Shown in pieces: positions 1 through 9,394 of a DNA stretch of 64,000 nt (within the stretch, counting starts at the first letter, position 1; every line of letters begins with the position of its first letter). The notes under the pieces are model-generated. The model saw only the letters and a list, made by a program, of their open reading frames with translations. It ran no database searches and was not told the DNA's origin. The position numbers and the translations under genes are program-made. The stretch is from Actinomarinicola tropica (GTDB taxonomy: Bacteria > Actinomycetota > Acidimicrobiia > Acidimicrobiales > SKKL01), in NCBI RefSeq assembly GCF_009650215.1, contig NZ_CP045851.1, forward strand, positions 2,755,001 through 2,819,000, read 5' to 3'.

Positions 1-487
1 CCGCCTCCAGCGCCGCCACCTCGTCGAGCAGGCTCTTGTCGCCCTTGGCGGCCTTGCGGCGCTTGTCGACCTGGTTCTCGACCGTCTCGAGGTCGGCCAG
101 GGTCAGCTCGATCTCGAGGACCCGCAGGTGCTCGAGCGGATCGGTCGGGCCCGGGACGTCGGCGTCGGCGAACGCCCGCAGGACGTAGACGACGGCGTCG
201 ACCTCGCGGATGCCGGCGAGGAAGCGGTTGCCGAGCCCCTCCCCCTTGCTCGCTCCCTCGACGAGGCCGCCGATGTCGGTGAACTGGACGCTCGCCGGCA
301 CCACGTTCTTCGAGGCACTCATCGCGGCCAGGGCGTCGAGGCGCCCGTCGAAGACCTTGGCCACGCCGACGTTCGGGTCGGTGGTGGCGAAGGCGTAGGG
401 GGCGGCGAGCGCGCCACCACCCGCCAGCGCGTTGTAGAGCGAGGACTTGCCCGCGTTCGGGAGGCCGACGAAGCCGAAGCGTTCCAT
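1..487 (-). CDS. ychF: Redox-regulated ATPase YchF/OLA1, N-terminal part (cut by window edge)
   Basis: This is an Obg-family P-loop NTPase that associates with ribosomes; family members prefer ATP to GTP. The 162 visible residues start MERFGFVGLPNAGKSS, a G1 loop right at the N-terminus as usual for YchF. They also contain TTDPNVGV (switch region) and FTDIGGLVEGASKGEGLGN (G3), then the beginning of the coiled-coil insertion (LEIELTLADLETVENQVDKR). The C-terminal TGS domain lies outside the window. The ATG is preceded by a -10-like TAGCCT seven bases upstream and no Shine-Dalgarno sequence, so the mRNA is probably leaderless. It diverges from the bL37-like gene. Confidence 0.95.
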   Translation of the reverse strand, partial: MERFGFVGLPNAGKSSLYNALAGGGALAAPYAFATTDPNVGVAKVFDGRLDALAAMSASKNVVPASVQFTDIGGLVEGASKGEGLGNRFLAGIREVDAVVYVLRAFADADVPGPTDPLEHLRVLEIELTLADLETVENQVDKRRKAAKGDKSLLDEVAALEA

Positions 488-494
488 CGGGCGC

Positions 495-500
495 AGGCTA
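495..500 (-). promoter_or_regulatory. -10 element of leaderless ychF promoter
   Basis: TAGCCT on the minus strand lies seven bases before the ychF ATG, which puts the expected transcription start at or next to the start codon. Confidence 0.55.
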
Positions 501-536
501 CCGGTGCCCGGGTGGTGCCCCGGCGGCCCGCCCCGG

Positions 537-542
537 TAGGAT
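537..542 (+). promoter_or_regulatory. -10 element for the bL37-like gene
   Basis: TAGGAT ends nine bases before the ATG at 552. That spacing gives a leaderless transcript or one with a leader of only two or three bases. Confidence 0.5.
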
Positions 543-551
543 CCCGCCCCT

Positions 552-638
552 ATGTCGAAGAAGACCTCGAAGCGCAAGACCAACGCCCGGCGCAAGAAGG
601 CCAACCACGGCCGCAAGCCGAACGCCGGCCGCGGCTGA
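552..638 (+). CDS. Small basic protein, probable ribosomal protein bL37 (28 aa)
   Basis: This is a complete 28-codon reading frame starting MSKKTSKRKTNARRKKANHG and ending in RKPNAGRG. Sixteen of the first 24 residues or so are Lys, Arg or polar, and there is no hydrophobic core. From memory, the KANHG-[KR]-[KR]-PN tail is the hallmark of bL37, the roughly 24-residue protein first seen in mycobacterial 50S structures. It has its own TAGGAT promoter, diverges from ychF and is followed closely by the DUF393 gene. It is short enough that gene callers usually miss it. I infer a role in the large subunit from the sequence pattern only. An alternative is a chance Lys/Arg-rich ORF. Confidence 0.7.
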   Translation: MSKKTSKRKTNARRKKANHGRKPNAGRG

Positions 639-684
639 GCCACCGGCCCCACCACGCGGCCGCTCCACGGACGGCGCTGACCAC

Positions 685-1050
685 GTGCTCGTCTACGACG
701 GCGACTGCGGGTTCTGCACCTCCTCGGCGCGCTGGATCGCGCGCCGCCTCCCTGCCACGGTCCCCGTCGTCCCGTGGCAGTCGCTCGGCGACCTCTCGGC
801 CCGCGGCCTGACGGTCGACGACGTCACCAGCGCCGCCTGGTGGCTGGACGACGGCGAGGCCCCGCTCGGCGGCCACCTCGCGATCGGCGGCGCCCTGCGC
901 GCCGCGCGCCCGCCGTGGTCGCTCCTCGGACGGCTGCTCCTCGCGCCGCCGTTGCGGTGGCTCGCCGGACCCGTCTACCGCTGGGTCGCCCGCCACCGCT
1001 ACCGGATGCCCGGCGCCAGCGACGCCTGCCGGATCGAGCCGCCACGCTGA
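685..1050 (+). CDS. DCC family (DUF393/YuxK) thiol-disulfide oxidoreductase
   Basis: This is a thioredoxin-like protein of 121 residues with the defining DxxCxxC signature at its N-terminus (YDGDCGFCTSSARW, Cys8 and Cys11). Members are predicted small cytosolic or membrane-associated thiol oxidoreductases of unknown substrate. GTG at 685 is chosen because it places the signature at residue 5, the normal family position. The C-terminal half has the typical hydrophobic, Trp/Arg-rich helices (LGRLLLAPPLRWLAGPVYRW). It follows the bL37-like gene by 46 bases and may share its promoter. Confidence 0.85.
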   Translation: MLVYDGDCGFCTSSARWIARRLPATVPVVPWQSLGDLSARGLTVDDVTSAAWWLDDGEAPLGGHLAIGGALRAARPPWSLLGRLLLAPPLRWLAGPVYRWVARHRYRMPGASDACRIEPPR

Positions 1051-1197
1051 GTGTCGCGGTCGGGACCAACGGCACTGTCGTCTCACCGGCCGGGAGGCGG
1101 AGAGTACGTTGTACGGCAGCGCGACGCGATCGACACAGACCGCGTGGGCCGACGGCTCGCCCAAGACCGGGCGATGCCCCCGATGAGGAGGAACTGC

Positions 1198-2295
1198 GTG
1201 CGCAAGAACCTGAAGAGCCTTCGCCTGCTCTTCGCCCTTCTGGCCGTCTTCGGACTCATCGCCGCCGCCTGCGGCGATGACGACGGCGACGACACCGGAT
1301 CGGGCGACGACGGCACCGAGCAGACCGACGGTGGCGACGGCGGCGACGGCGATGGCGAGGCCAGCGACATCAGCGTCGGCATGGTCTACGACATCGGCGG
1401 CCGCGGCGATCAGTCCTTCAACGACGCGGCCTACCGGGGCCTGACCCAGGCCGCCGACGAGTTCGGCATCGAGGTCGACGACCTCGAGCCGTCGGCCGGC
1501 GGCGAGAACCGCGAGGAGCTCCTCCGGCTGCTCGCCGAGCAGGGCTACGACCTCGTCATCGGCGTGGGCTTCGCCTTCGCCGACGCGGTCACCGCCGTGT
1601 CCGAGGAGTTCCCCGACACCGAGTTCGCCATCATCGACTCGGTCGTCGAGGCCGACAACGTGGCCTCGATGGTCTTCGCCGAGGAGCAGGGCTCCTTCCT
1701 CGTCGGCGCCGCGGCGGCGCTCCAGAGCGAGTCCGGCCAGATCGGCTTCATCGGCGGCGTCGAGAACGACCTCATCGCCAAGTTCGAGGCCGGCTACGTC
1801 GCCGGCGCCCAGGCCGTGAACCCCGACATCCAGGTCGAGGTGTCCTACATCTCCCAGCCCCCGGACTTCTCGGGCTTCAACGATCCGGCCCGTGCCCGTG
1901 AGATCGCGGCGTCGATGTACCAGGGCGGCGCCGACGTGATCTACCACGCCGCCGGCGGCTCCGGGAACGGCCTGTTCGAGGCTGCGGCCGACGCCGGCGA
2001 GCCCGGCGAGGTGTGGGCGATCGGCGTCGACTCCGACCAGTACGAGATCGTGGGCGAGCCGCTCAACCAGTACATCCTCACCTCGATGCTGAAGCGGGTC
2101 GACAACGCCGTGTACCAGATCATCGAGCGCTACGTCGGCGGCGAGGACATCAGCGGCGTCCAGGAGTTCGACCTCGAGTCCGAGGGCGTGGGCTACTCCA
2201 CCTCCGGGGACTTCCTCGGCGACATCACCGGCGATCTCGACGCCTTCGCCGAGCAGATCACCGCCGGCGACATCGAGGTCCCGACCGCTCCGTAG
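1198..2295 (+). CDS. BMP family nucleoside-binding lipoprotein of an ABC transporter
   Basis: This is the extracytoplasmic substrate-binding protein of a nucleoside importer (BmpA/PnrA/Med family, PF02608), 365 residues. GTG at 1198 is chosen because AGGAGG lies six bases upstream (1186-1191). A lipoprotein signal peptide follows (LLFALLAVFGLIAAAC, lipidated Cys25), then a roughly 30-residue Asp/Gly linker, then the BMP domain beginning ISVGMVYDIGGRGDQSFNDA. It heads an operon with an RbsA-like ATPase, two permeases, thymidine phosphorylase and cytidine deaminase, which argues for nucleosides rather than sugars as substrate. A strong hairpin downstream separates it from the ATPase gene. Confidence 0.92.
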   Translation: MRKNLKSLRLLFALLAVFGLIAAACGDDDGDDTGSGDDGTEQTDGGDGGDGDGEASDISVGMVYDIGGRGDQSFNDAAYRGLTQAADEFGIEVDDLEPSAGGENREELLRLLAEQGYDLVIGVGFAFADAVTAVSEEFPDTEFAIIDSVVEADNVASMVFAEEQGSFLVGAAAALQSESGQIGFIGGVENDLIAKFEAGYVAGAQAVNPDIQVEVSYISQPPDFSGFNDPARAREIAASMYQGGADVIYHAAGGSGNGLFEAAADAGEPGEVWAIGVDSDQYEIVGEPLNQYILTSMLKRVDNAVYQIIERYVGGEDISGVQEFDLESEGVGYSTSGDFLGDITGDLDAFAEQITAGDIEVPTAP

Positions 2296-2336
2296 CGGTC
2301 CCGCACCCAGGAGCTCCGGCTCCGAACACACGAGCA

Positions 2337-2375
2337 GGAACGGGCTCGGGACCCGAGCGGCCCCGAGCCCGTTCC
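2337..2375 (+). terminator. Perfect 14-bp stem-loop between binding-protein and ATPase genes
   Basis: GGAACGGGCTCGGG (2337-2350) pairs perfectly with CCCGAGCCCGTTCC (2362-2375) around an 11-base loop. No U-tract follows, so it is not a classical terminator. The position, after the first gene of an ABC operon, fits partial attenuation or 3-prime stabilisation that keeps binding protein in excess over transporter. Confidence 0.75.
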
Positions 2376-2427
2376 GGTTCACCCCCTGTGCGCCGGAGGG
2401 CGCCGACCCAGGGAGCGAGGCAAGCGA

Positions 2428-3957
2428 GTGACCCAACCCCCCGCCGTCGAGCTGCGCGGCATCACCAAGCGGTTCCCGGGCGTCGTCGCCAACCGCGACA
2501 TCAACCTCACCGTGGCCCGGGGGGAGATCCACGCCATCGTCGGCGAGAACGGCGCCGGCAAGTCGACGCTGATGAAGATCCTCTACGGGATGCAGCGTCC
2601 CGACGAGGGCACGATCGCCATCGACGGCCAGCACATCGACCTGCGGTCGCCCACCGACGCCATCGGTGCCGGCATCGGCATGGTGCACCAGCACTTCATG
2701 CTCGCCGACAACCTCACCGTCCTCGAGAACGTGGTCCTCGGCGACGAGCCTCGCCGGGGCCCCCGCCTCGACATCGCCGGGGCCCGGAGCAGGATCAACG
2801 AGCTGGCCGACACCTACGGGTTCCCGATCGATCCCGACGTGCTCGTCGAGCAGCTCGGCGTCGGTGAGCGCCAGCGCGTCGAGATCCTGAAGGTCCTCTA
2901 CCGCGGCGCCCGCATCCTCATCCTGGACGAGCCGACGGCGGTGCTCGTCCCCCAGGAGGTCGACGAGCTCTTCCGCAACCTCGCCGAGCTCAAGCGCGAG
3001 GGCGTCACGATCATCTTCATCAGCCACAAGCTCGACGAGGTGCTGTCGGTCGCCGACACGATCACCGTCATCCGGGCCGGCACCACCGTGCGCACCGTCG
3101 AGCCCAGCTCGGTCACCGCACGCCAGCTCGCCGAGCTGATGGTCGGCAGCGAGCTCCCCACCCCCGAGACCAGGGACAGCACGGTCACCGACCAGGTCGA
3201 GCTCGAGGTCCGCGAGCTCACGGTGCGGGCCGACGACGGCCGGACGCTCATCGACGACGTCGGGTTCCGGATCCGTCGCGGCGAGGTCCTCGGCATCGCC
3301 GGCGTCGAGGGCAACGGCCAGCACGAGCTCATCAACGCCATCCTCGGCATCGACGACCCGGCCGCGGGCACGATCCGCCTCGGCGACCAGGACATCACGC
3401 ACTGGTCGACGCGCGACCGGCGCGACGCCGGCATCGGCTACATCCCCCAGGACCGCCACCGCGAGGGCCTCCTGCTCGCGTCGCCGCTCTGGGAGAACGT
3501 CATGCTCGGCCACCAGGCCCGAGCGCCGTACAGCAAGGGCCCGTGGATCGACCGCAAGGGCGCACGGCAGCGCACGATCCGCACCATCGCCGACTACGAC
3601 GTCCGCACGCCCGGACCCGACGTCCCGGCCTACGCCCTCTCCGGCGGCAACCAGCAGAAGCTCATCGTCGGGCGGGAGATGGAGGCGTCGCCGACCCTCC
3701 TCATCGCCGCGCACCCCACGCGTGGCATCGACGTCGGCGCCCAGGCGTCCGTGTGGGAGCGGCTGCGACAGGCCCGGGCCGACGGACTCGCCGTGCTGCT
3801 GATCTCCGCCGACCTCGAGGAGCTCATCGGCCTGTCCGACACGCTCCACGTGATCTACCGGGGTCGCCTCGTCGCCGAGCTCGACCCCGCCACCGTCACC
3901 GCCGAGGAGCTCGGCTCCTACATGACCGGCGCCCGTGCCGAGGAGGCCCGTCCGTGA
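2428..3957 (+). CDS. Nucleoside ABC transporter ATP-binding protein (two ABC domains)
   Basis: This cytosolic ATPase of 509 residues powers the BMP-type importer and has two fused nucleotide-binding domains like RbsA, NupA or YufO. Domain 1 has an intact Walker A (GENGAGKST, residues 39-47), a degenerate signature LGVGERQRVEI and Walker B ILILDEPTAVL. Domain 2 has a degenerate Walker A (GVEGNGQHEL), a good signature (LSGGNQQK) and LLIAAHPTRGID in the Walker B position. The asymmetry is normal for the family. The GTG start has GGGAGCGAGG upstream. Its TGA overlaps the next GTG (GTGA), implying translational coupling to permease 1. Confidence 0.93.
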   Translation: MTQPPAVELRGITKRFPGVVANRDINLTVARGEIHAIVGENGAGKSTLMKILYGMQRPDEGTIAIDGQHIDLRSPTDAIGAGIGMVHQHFMLADNLTVLENVVLGDEPRRGPRLDIAGARSRINELADTYGFPIDPDVLVEQLGVGERQRVEILKVLYRGARILILDEPTAVLVPQEVDELFRNLAELKREGVTIIFISHKLDEVLSVADTITVIRAGTTVRTVEPSSVTARQLAELMVGSELPTPETRDSTVTDQVELEVRELTVRADDGRTLIDDVGFRIRRGEVLGIAGVEGNGQHELINAILGIDDPAAGTIRLGDQDITHWSTRDRRDAGIGYIPQDRHREGLLLASPLWENVMLGHQARAPYSKGPWIDRKGARQRTIRTIADYDVRTPGPDVPAYALSGGNQQKLIVGREMEASPTLLIAAHPTRGIDVGAQASVWERLRQARADGLAVLLISADLEELIGLSDTLHVIYRGRLVAELDPATVTAEELGSYMTGARAEEARP

Positions 3958-5081
3958 TCCGCCGCATCGGGCTCGGCATCGCCGCCCCCGTCGTCGCCGT
4001 CCTCTTCTCGCTGCTGCTCTCGTCGCTGTTCCTCGTCCTCGCCGACGCCTCGCCCATCGAGGCCTACCGGCAGATGTGGGACTACGGCACCCGCAGCGAC
4101 TCGGTCATCTCGATGATCAACCGGGCCGTCCCGCTCTACATCTCCGGCTTGGCCGTCGCCTTCGGCATGAAGATGGGGCTGCTCAACATCGGCGTCGAGG
4201 GGCAGTACCGCATCGCCGCGGTGGCCGCCGCAGCCGTCGGCTCGGCCGTCGTCCTCCCGGCGCCGCTCCACGTGGCGCTCATCCTCGTCGTCGCCGTGCT
4301 CGCCGGCATGGCCTGGATCACGGTCCCGACCGTCCTGAAGGTCACCCGCGGCGTCCACGAGGTGATCTCCACGATCATGATGAACGCCATCTCGATCGGG
4401 CTCACGGCGTGGCTGCTGCAGAACTTCCTCGACGAGAAGACCTCGGCCAACGACCTCGAGCTGGCCACCAAGGACATCCCGGCGTCGGGTCGGTTCCCGT
4501 CCCTCAACCCGGTGCTCGAGTGGCTCGGCCTCGAGCTGCGCACCGGCAGCGACCTCCACGGCTTCGTGGTGATCGCCGCCCTCCTCGGCATCGCCTACTA
4601 CATCGTCATCTGGCGCACCCGCTTCGGCTTCGACCTCCGCGCCTCGGGCGCCAACTCGTCGGCGGCGCTCGTCAGCGGCGTGCAGCCGAAGGCGATGGTC
4701 GCGAAGACGCTGCTCATCTCCGGCGGCCTCGCCGGCCTGGTCGGCATGTCGCAGATGCTCGGCTTCTTCTACCGCTTCACCGTCGACTTCCCCCAGCAGC
4801 TCGGCTTCACGGGCATCGCCGTGGCCCTCCTCGGCCGGAACCACCCGGCCGGCATCGCCATCGGTGCGCTCCTCTTCGGCTTCATGGAGCGGTCGGCGCA
4901 GATCCTCGACCTCGAGGGCATCCCGAAGGAGATCGTCGTGATCATGCAGGGGATCATCGTGATCTCGGTCGTCGTCGCCTACGAGCTGGTCCGACGCATC
5001 AAGGTCGTCCAGGACCAGAAGGCGGTGGCCCGCCAGGAGCCCGCGGCGGCGGGCGCGAGCGCCGAGGGGGTGCCGGCATGA
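3954..5081 (+). CDS. Nucleoside ABC transporter permease 1
   Basis: This is an integral membrane subunit of 375 residues in the BPD_transp_2 family (BmpC/NupB/YufP type). It starts at a GTG overlapping the ATPase stop by four bases and opens with a membrane segment (LGIAAPVVAVLFSLLLSSLF). About eight to ten hydrophobic segments follow, together with the family block MLGFFYRFTVDFPQQLGFTG and ALLGRNHPAGI. The cytosolic tail (VRRIKVVQDQKAVARQE) is charged. It forms the channel together with permease 2, and its TGA overlaps the ATG of that gene. Confidence 0.9.
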   Translation: MIRRIGLGIAAPVVAVLFSLLLSSLFLVLADASPIEAYRQMWDYGTRSDSVISMINRAVPLYISGLAVAFGMKMGLLNIGVEGQYRIAAVAAAAVGSAVVLPAPLHVALILVVAVLAGMAWITVPTVLKVTRGVHEVISTIMMNAISIGLTAWLLQNFLDEKTSANDLELATKDIPASGRFPSLNPVLEWLGLELRTGSDLHGFVVIAALLGIAYYIVIWRTRFGFDLRASGANSSAALVSGVQPKAMVAKTLLISGGLAGLVGMSQMLGFFYRFTVDFPQQLGFTGIAVALLGRNHPAGIAIGALLFGFMERSAQILDLEGIPKEIVVIMQGIIVISVVVAYELVRRIKVVQDQKAVARQEPAAAGASAEGVPA

Positions 5082-6406
5082 GCGTCTCCACCGAGCTCCG
5101 CAGCGGCGACGGCCCCCTGGGCGGCCCCACTCCCGGTCCCGGGCTGCTCGAGCGCTGGGGTGCGATCGCCTCCTGGCAGCGCATCGTGGTGCTCGCGCTG
5201 TTCGGCGTCTTCCTCCTGTCGGTCACCCGCATCGTCGCCGACACCGGGCAGCTCACCTCGTCGGGCACGTCCGGCGCCGCCCTGCGCTTCACGGTCCCCA
5301 TCGCGCTCGCCGCTCTCGGCGGCGTCTTCTCCGAGCGGTCCGGCATCATCAACATCGGCCTCGAGGGGATGATGATCCTCGGGACCTGGTTCGGCGCCTA
5401 CGGCGCCTGGCAGTACGGCATCTGGTGGGGGCTCGTCCTCGGCATGCTCGGCGGCGCCGCCGGCGGGCTGCTCCACGCCGTCGCCACCGTCACCTTCGGC
5501 GTCGACCACATCATCTCCGGCGTGGCCATCAACATCCTCGGCGGCGGCATCGCCCGCTACCTCTCGGTCGTCACCTACACCACCGGCACGGGCGGCGGCG
5601 CCACCCAGTCGCCGGCGATCACCGACCAGGACTTCGGCCGGGTCGACGTGCCCGTGCTCGCCGGCGGCGACGTGTTCGGCTGGACCTCACCGGACCTGTT
5701 CGGCTGGCTCGAGGAGCGCAACTGGTTCTTCATCGGGGACCTCGGCGGCATCCTGAAGGGCCTCACCTCGAACCTGTCGGTGTTCACGATCATCGCCCTC
5801 GCCCTCGTCCCGCTCGCCTACTGGCTGCTGTGGCGCACAGCGTTCGGCCTGCGGATCCGCAGCTGCGGCGAGAACCCCGAGGCCGCCGAGTCGCTCGGCG
5901 TGCCGGTGTACCGGATGAAGTACGCCGCGGTGACGATCAGCGGCGCGCTGGCCGGCATGGGCGGTGCCTTCCTCGCCCTCGTCGCCTCCAACCTCTACCG
6001 CGAGGGCCAGACGGGCGGACGCGGCTTCATCGGCCTCGCCGCCATGATCTTCGGCAACTGGAACCCGTTCGGCGCGTTCGCCGGGGCCAGCCTGTTCGGC
6101 TTCACCGACGCCCTCCAGATCCGGAGCAACGAGGCCATCCACGCCCTGCTGCTGTTCGTCGCCCTGCTCGCAGCCGTGTTCGCCCTGCGCGCCGGGTTCG
6201 TCCAGCGCCGGGCCATCCCCGCCGTCCTGCTCGCGCTCACCTCGGTGGCGTTCCTCGCCTGGTACACCTTCGCCGAGGAGGTGCCCCGCCAGTTCGTCAC
6301 CTTCACGCCCCACGTCGTGACCCTGCTCGTCCTCGGGTTCGCCACCCAGCGCCTGCGCCCGCCGGCGTGGAACGGCCGGGTGTACCGCAAGGGCGAAGCG
6401 CACTAG
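5078..6406 (+). CDS. Nucleoside ABC transporter permease 2
   Basis: This second BPD_transp_2 permease has 442 residues (NupC/YufQ/BmpB type). The ATG at 5078 overlaps the previous stop (ATGA). A soluble, Gly/Pro-rich leader of about 30 residues precedes the first membrane helix (IVVLALFGVFLLSVTRIVAD). The family core GGVFSERSGIINIGLEGMMI is clear. An insert of about 60 residues (QDFGRVDVPVLAGGDVFGW onward) sits between helices, and extra C-terminal hydrophobic segments follow residue 350. The two permeases differ in sequence and presumably form a heterodimer. Confidence 0.9.
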   Translation: MSVSTELRSGDGPLGGPTPGPGLLERWGAIASWQRIVVLALFGVFLLSVTRIVADTGQLTSSGTSGAALRFTVPIALAALGGVFSERSGIINIGLEGMMILGTWFGAYGAWQYGIWWGLVLGMLGGAAGGLLHAVATVTFGVDHIISGVAINILGGGIARYLSVVTYTTGTGGGATQSPAITDQDFGRVDVPVLAGGDVFGWTSPDLFGWLEERNWFFIGDLGGILKGLTSNLSVFTIIALALVPLAYWLLWRTAFGLRIRSCGENPEAAESLGVPVYRMKYAAVTISGALAGMGGAFLALVASNLYREGQTGGRGFIGLAAMIFGNWNPFGAFAGASLFGFTDALQIRSNEAIHALLLFVALLAAVFALRAGFVQRRAIPAVLLALTSVAFLAWYTFAEEVPRQFVTFTPHVVTLLVLGFATQRLRPPAWNGRVYRKGEAH

Positions 6407-6413
6407 GAGACCC

Positions 6414-7687
<1,274 letters not shown>

Positions 7688-7691
<4 letters not shown>

Positions 7692-8098
7692 CCGTCACGC
7701 CCGACGACGCCGACCTCCGCGACCTGCTCGCCGCCGCGCGCGACGCGGCCCAGCGGGCCTACGTCCCGTACTCGTCGTTCCGCGTCGGTGCCGCCGTGCT
7801 CACCGCCGACGGCACGGTCGTCCCCGGCTGCAACGTGGAGAACGCCAGCTACGGGCTCGCCAACTGCGCCGAGCGCACCGCGCTCTTCGCCGCGGTCGCC
7901 GGCGGACATCGCGACCTCGTCGCCCTGGCCGTGACCTGCCTCGACGGCGACGCCTCGCAACCGGCCACGCTGATGCCGTGCGGCGCGTGCCGGCAGGTGA
8001 TGGTCGAGCTGCTCCCGGCACACGCCCCCGTCGTGATCGACGGCGTGGGCGCCACCACGGTGGACGCCCTCCTGCCCGAGGCGTTCCGGCTCAGCTGA
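7688..8098 (+). CDS. cdd: Cytidine deaminase (tetrameric type)
   Basis: This Zn enzyme of 136 residues deaminates cytidine and deoxycytidine to uridine and deoxyuridine, feeding the adjacent phosphorylase. Zn and catalytic motifs are CAERTALF (Cys-Ala-Glu) and PCGACRQV (PCxxC), so there are three Cys ligands as in the small homotetrameric class. CNVENASYG is the substrate loop. The ATG overlaps the deoA stop (ATGA). It is the last gene of the nucleoside operon, and its 3-prime end overlaps the convergent FrnE-type gene by eight bases. Confidence 0.96.
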
Positions 8099-8729
8099 AC
8101 CGCTCGGCCGCCCGGGTGAGCACCTGGCGGAACGTGTCGACCTCCTGGGCACCCGGGATGAGCAGGCGGTCGGCGATCACGAAGGCCGGCACCCCGGTGA
8201 GCTCCCGCTCCCGGGCCGCGAGGAGGTCGGCCTCGACGTCGTCGGCGTGATCCGTCCCGTCGAGCACACCGGCGGCCGCGTCGCCGTCGAGCCCCACCTC
8301 GTCGGCCAGCCGGGCCAGCTCGGCGCGGTCGGCGACGTTGACGCCCTCCTGGAAGTAGGCGACGAACAAGCGCTCGACCAGGTGGCCCTGGGGCACCTCG
8401 CCGGCGGTGGCGCCCGCCCAGGCGATCAACCGGTGGGCGTCGACGGTGGAGACCCGCTGGGCGAGGTCGAACCGGTAGTCGATGCCCACGTCGCGGCCGA
8501 GGGCCGTGAGCCGGGCGACCATGCCGTCGAAGGCCCCCGGCCCGTACTTCTTCTCGATCGACCGGCGCAGGTCCGACGGCTCGGTGCCCGCCGTCGGGTC
8601 GAGCTGGAACGCCCGCCACCGCACGTCGACCGTGACGTGGTCGGGCAGCTCCGCCACCGCCGCCTCGAACCTGCGCTTGCCGAGGAAGCACCACGGGCAG
8701 ATGACGTCGGACCAGATGTCGATGTGCAT
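8091..8729 (-). CDS. DsbA/FrnE family oxidoreductase
   Basis: This is a thioredoxin-fold protein of 212 residues with an all-helical insertion. The N-terminus MHIDIWSDVICPWCFLGKRR carries the active CPWC at residues 11-14, and the C-terminal cis-Pro segment is LTGVPAFVIADRLLIPGAQ. There is no signal peptide, so it is cytosolic, like FrnE or 2-hydroxychromene-2-carboxylate isomerase-like DsbA proteins. FrnE members act as disulfide isomerases in oxidative stress or as polyketide-tailoring enzymes. No biosynthetic cluster is nearby, so a general thiol role is more likely. Confidence 0.9.
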   Translation of the reverse strand: MHIDIWSDVICPWCFLGKRRFEAAVAELPDHVTVDVRWRAFQLDPTAGTEPSDLRRSIEKKYGPGAFDGMVARLTALGRDVGIDYRFDLAQRVSTVDAHRLIAWAGATAGEVPQGHLVERLFVAYFQEGVNVADRAELARLADEVGLDGDAAAGVLDGTDHADDVEADLLAARERELTGVPAFVIADRLLIPGAQEVDTFRQVLTRAAERFS

Positions 8730-8743
8730 GGTGGCTCCCAACG

Positions 8744-8749
8744 TACCGT
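8744..8749 (+). promoter_or_regulatory. -10 element of leaderless marC-like gene
   Basis: TACCGT lies exactly seven bases before TTG 8757. The hexamer overlaps the alternative GTG at 8748, which argues for the TTG as the true start. Confidence 0.5.
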
Positions 8750-8756
8750 GGGGGCC

Positions 8757-9389
8757 TTGCCCGACATCACGCTCGACGGAACCGCCTTCCTCACCACGCT
8801 GGTCACGGTGCTGGTCATCATGGACCCGATCGGCAACGTGCCGATCTTCCTCGCGCTGACCCGCTTCCAGGACGACCGCTCGCGACGGCGATCGGCGCGG
8901 CTCGCCACCGTCGTGGCCGGCGTCGTGATCTTCCTCTTCGCCCTCGGCGGCCAGCAGATCCTCAACCTGGTGGGGATCTCGCTCGAGTCCCTCCAGGTGG
9001 CGGGTGGGCTCCTCCTCCTGCTCATCGGCTACGAGCTGCTCAACCCCACCGGCTCGTCGTCGCTCACGACCGCCACAGAGGCCGGCAACGTCGCCCTCGT
9101 CCCGCTCGGCACCCCCCTGCTCGCCGGACCGGGCGCGATCGCCGCCACCATGTTGGCCATCGCCGACGCCGACGACGTGGGCGCCACCCTGTCGGTGCTC
9201 GGCGCCCTCGTCGTCGCGTTGGCGGTCGTCTACCTCGGCATGCGGTTCGCGACGGTGGTGTCGCACCTGCTCCGCCCGAGCGCCATCGACCTCGTCTCCC
9301 GCGTCCTCGGGCTGCTCGTCGCCGCCATCGGCGTGCAGCTCCTCGCCGAGGCGATCGAGATCTGGGTGCGCGACGGGGTGGCCGGCTAG
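8757..9389 (+). CDS. MarC family (UPF0056) integral membrane protein
   Basis: This is an inner-membrane protein of 210 residues with about six membrane helices. MarC proteins have no firmly established substrate; the old link to multiple antibiotic resistance was withdrawn. Family features visible are FLTTLVTVLVIMDPIGNVPIF near the N-terminus, NPTGSSSLT, and the repeat PLGTPLLAGPGAIAATM in the second half. TTG 8757 is preferred from promoter spacing, with GTG 8748 as alternative (three residues longer). It diverges from the FrnE-type gene. Confidence 0.88.
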   Translation: MPDITLDGTAFLTTLVTVLVIMDPIGNVPIFLALTRFQDDRSRRRSARLATVVAGVVIFLFALGGQQILNLVGISLESLQVAGGLLLLLIGYELLNPTGSSSLTTATEAGNVALVPLGTPLLAGPGAIAATMLAIADADDVGATLSVLGALVVALAVVYLGMRFATVVSHLLRPSAIDLVSRVLGLLVAAIGVQLLAEAIEIWVRDGVAG

Positions 9390-9394
9390 GTCGG

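Noticed and set aside
550-3849. 1099-codon open frame on the minus strand
   Set aside because: It lies antisense to the clear bmp and ABC-ATPase genes. Its composition (runs of Asp, Gly, Val, Leu, Arg) is the mirror of GC-rich codon bias, with no domain. The same applies to 9931-13563 beyond the true gene end, 46285-49872 and 59477-62575.
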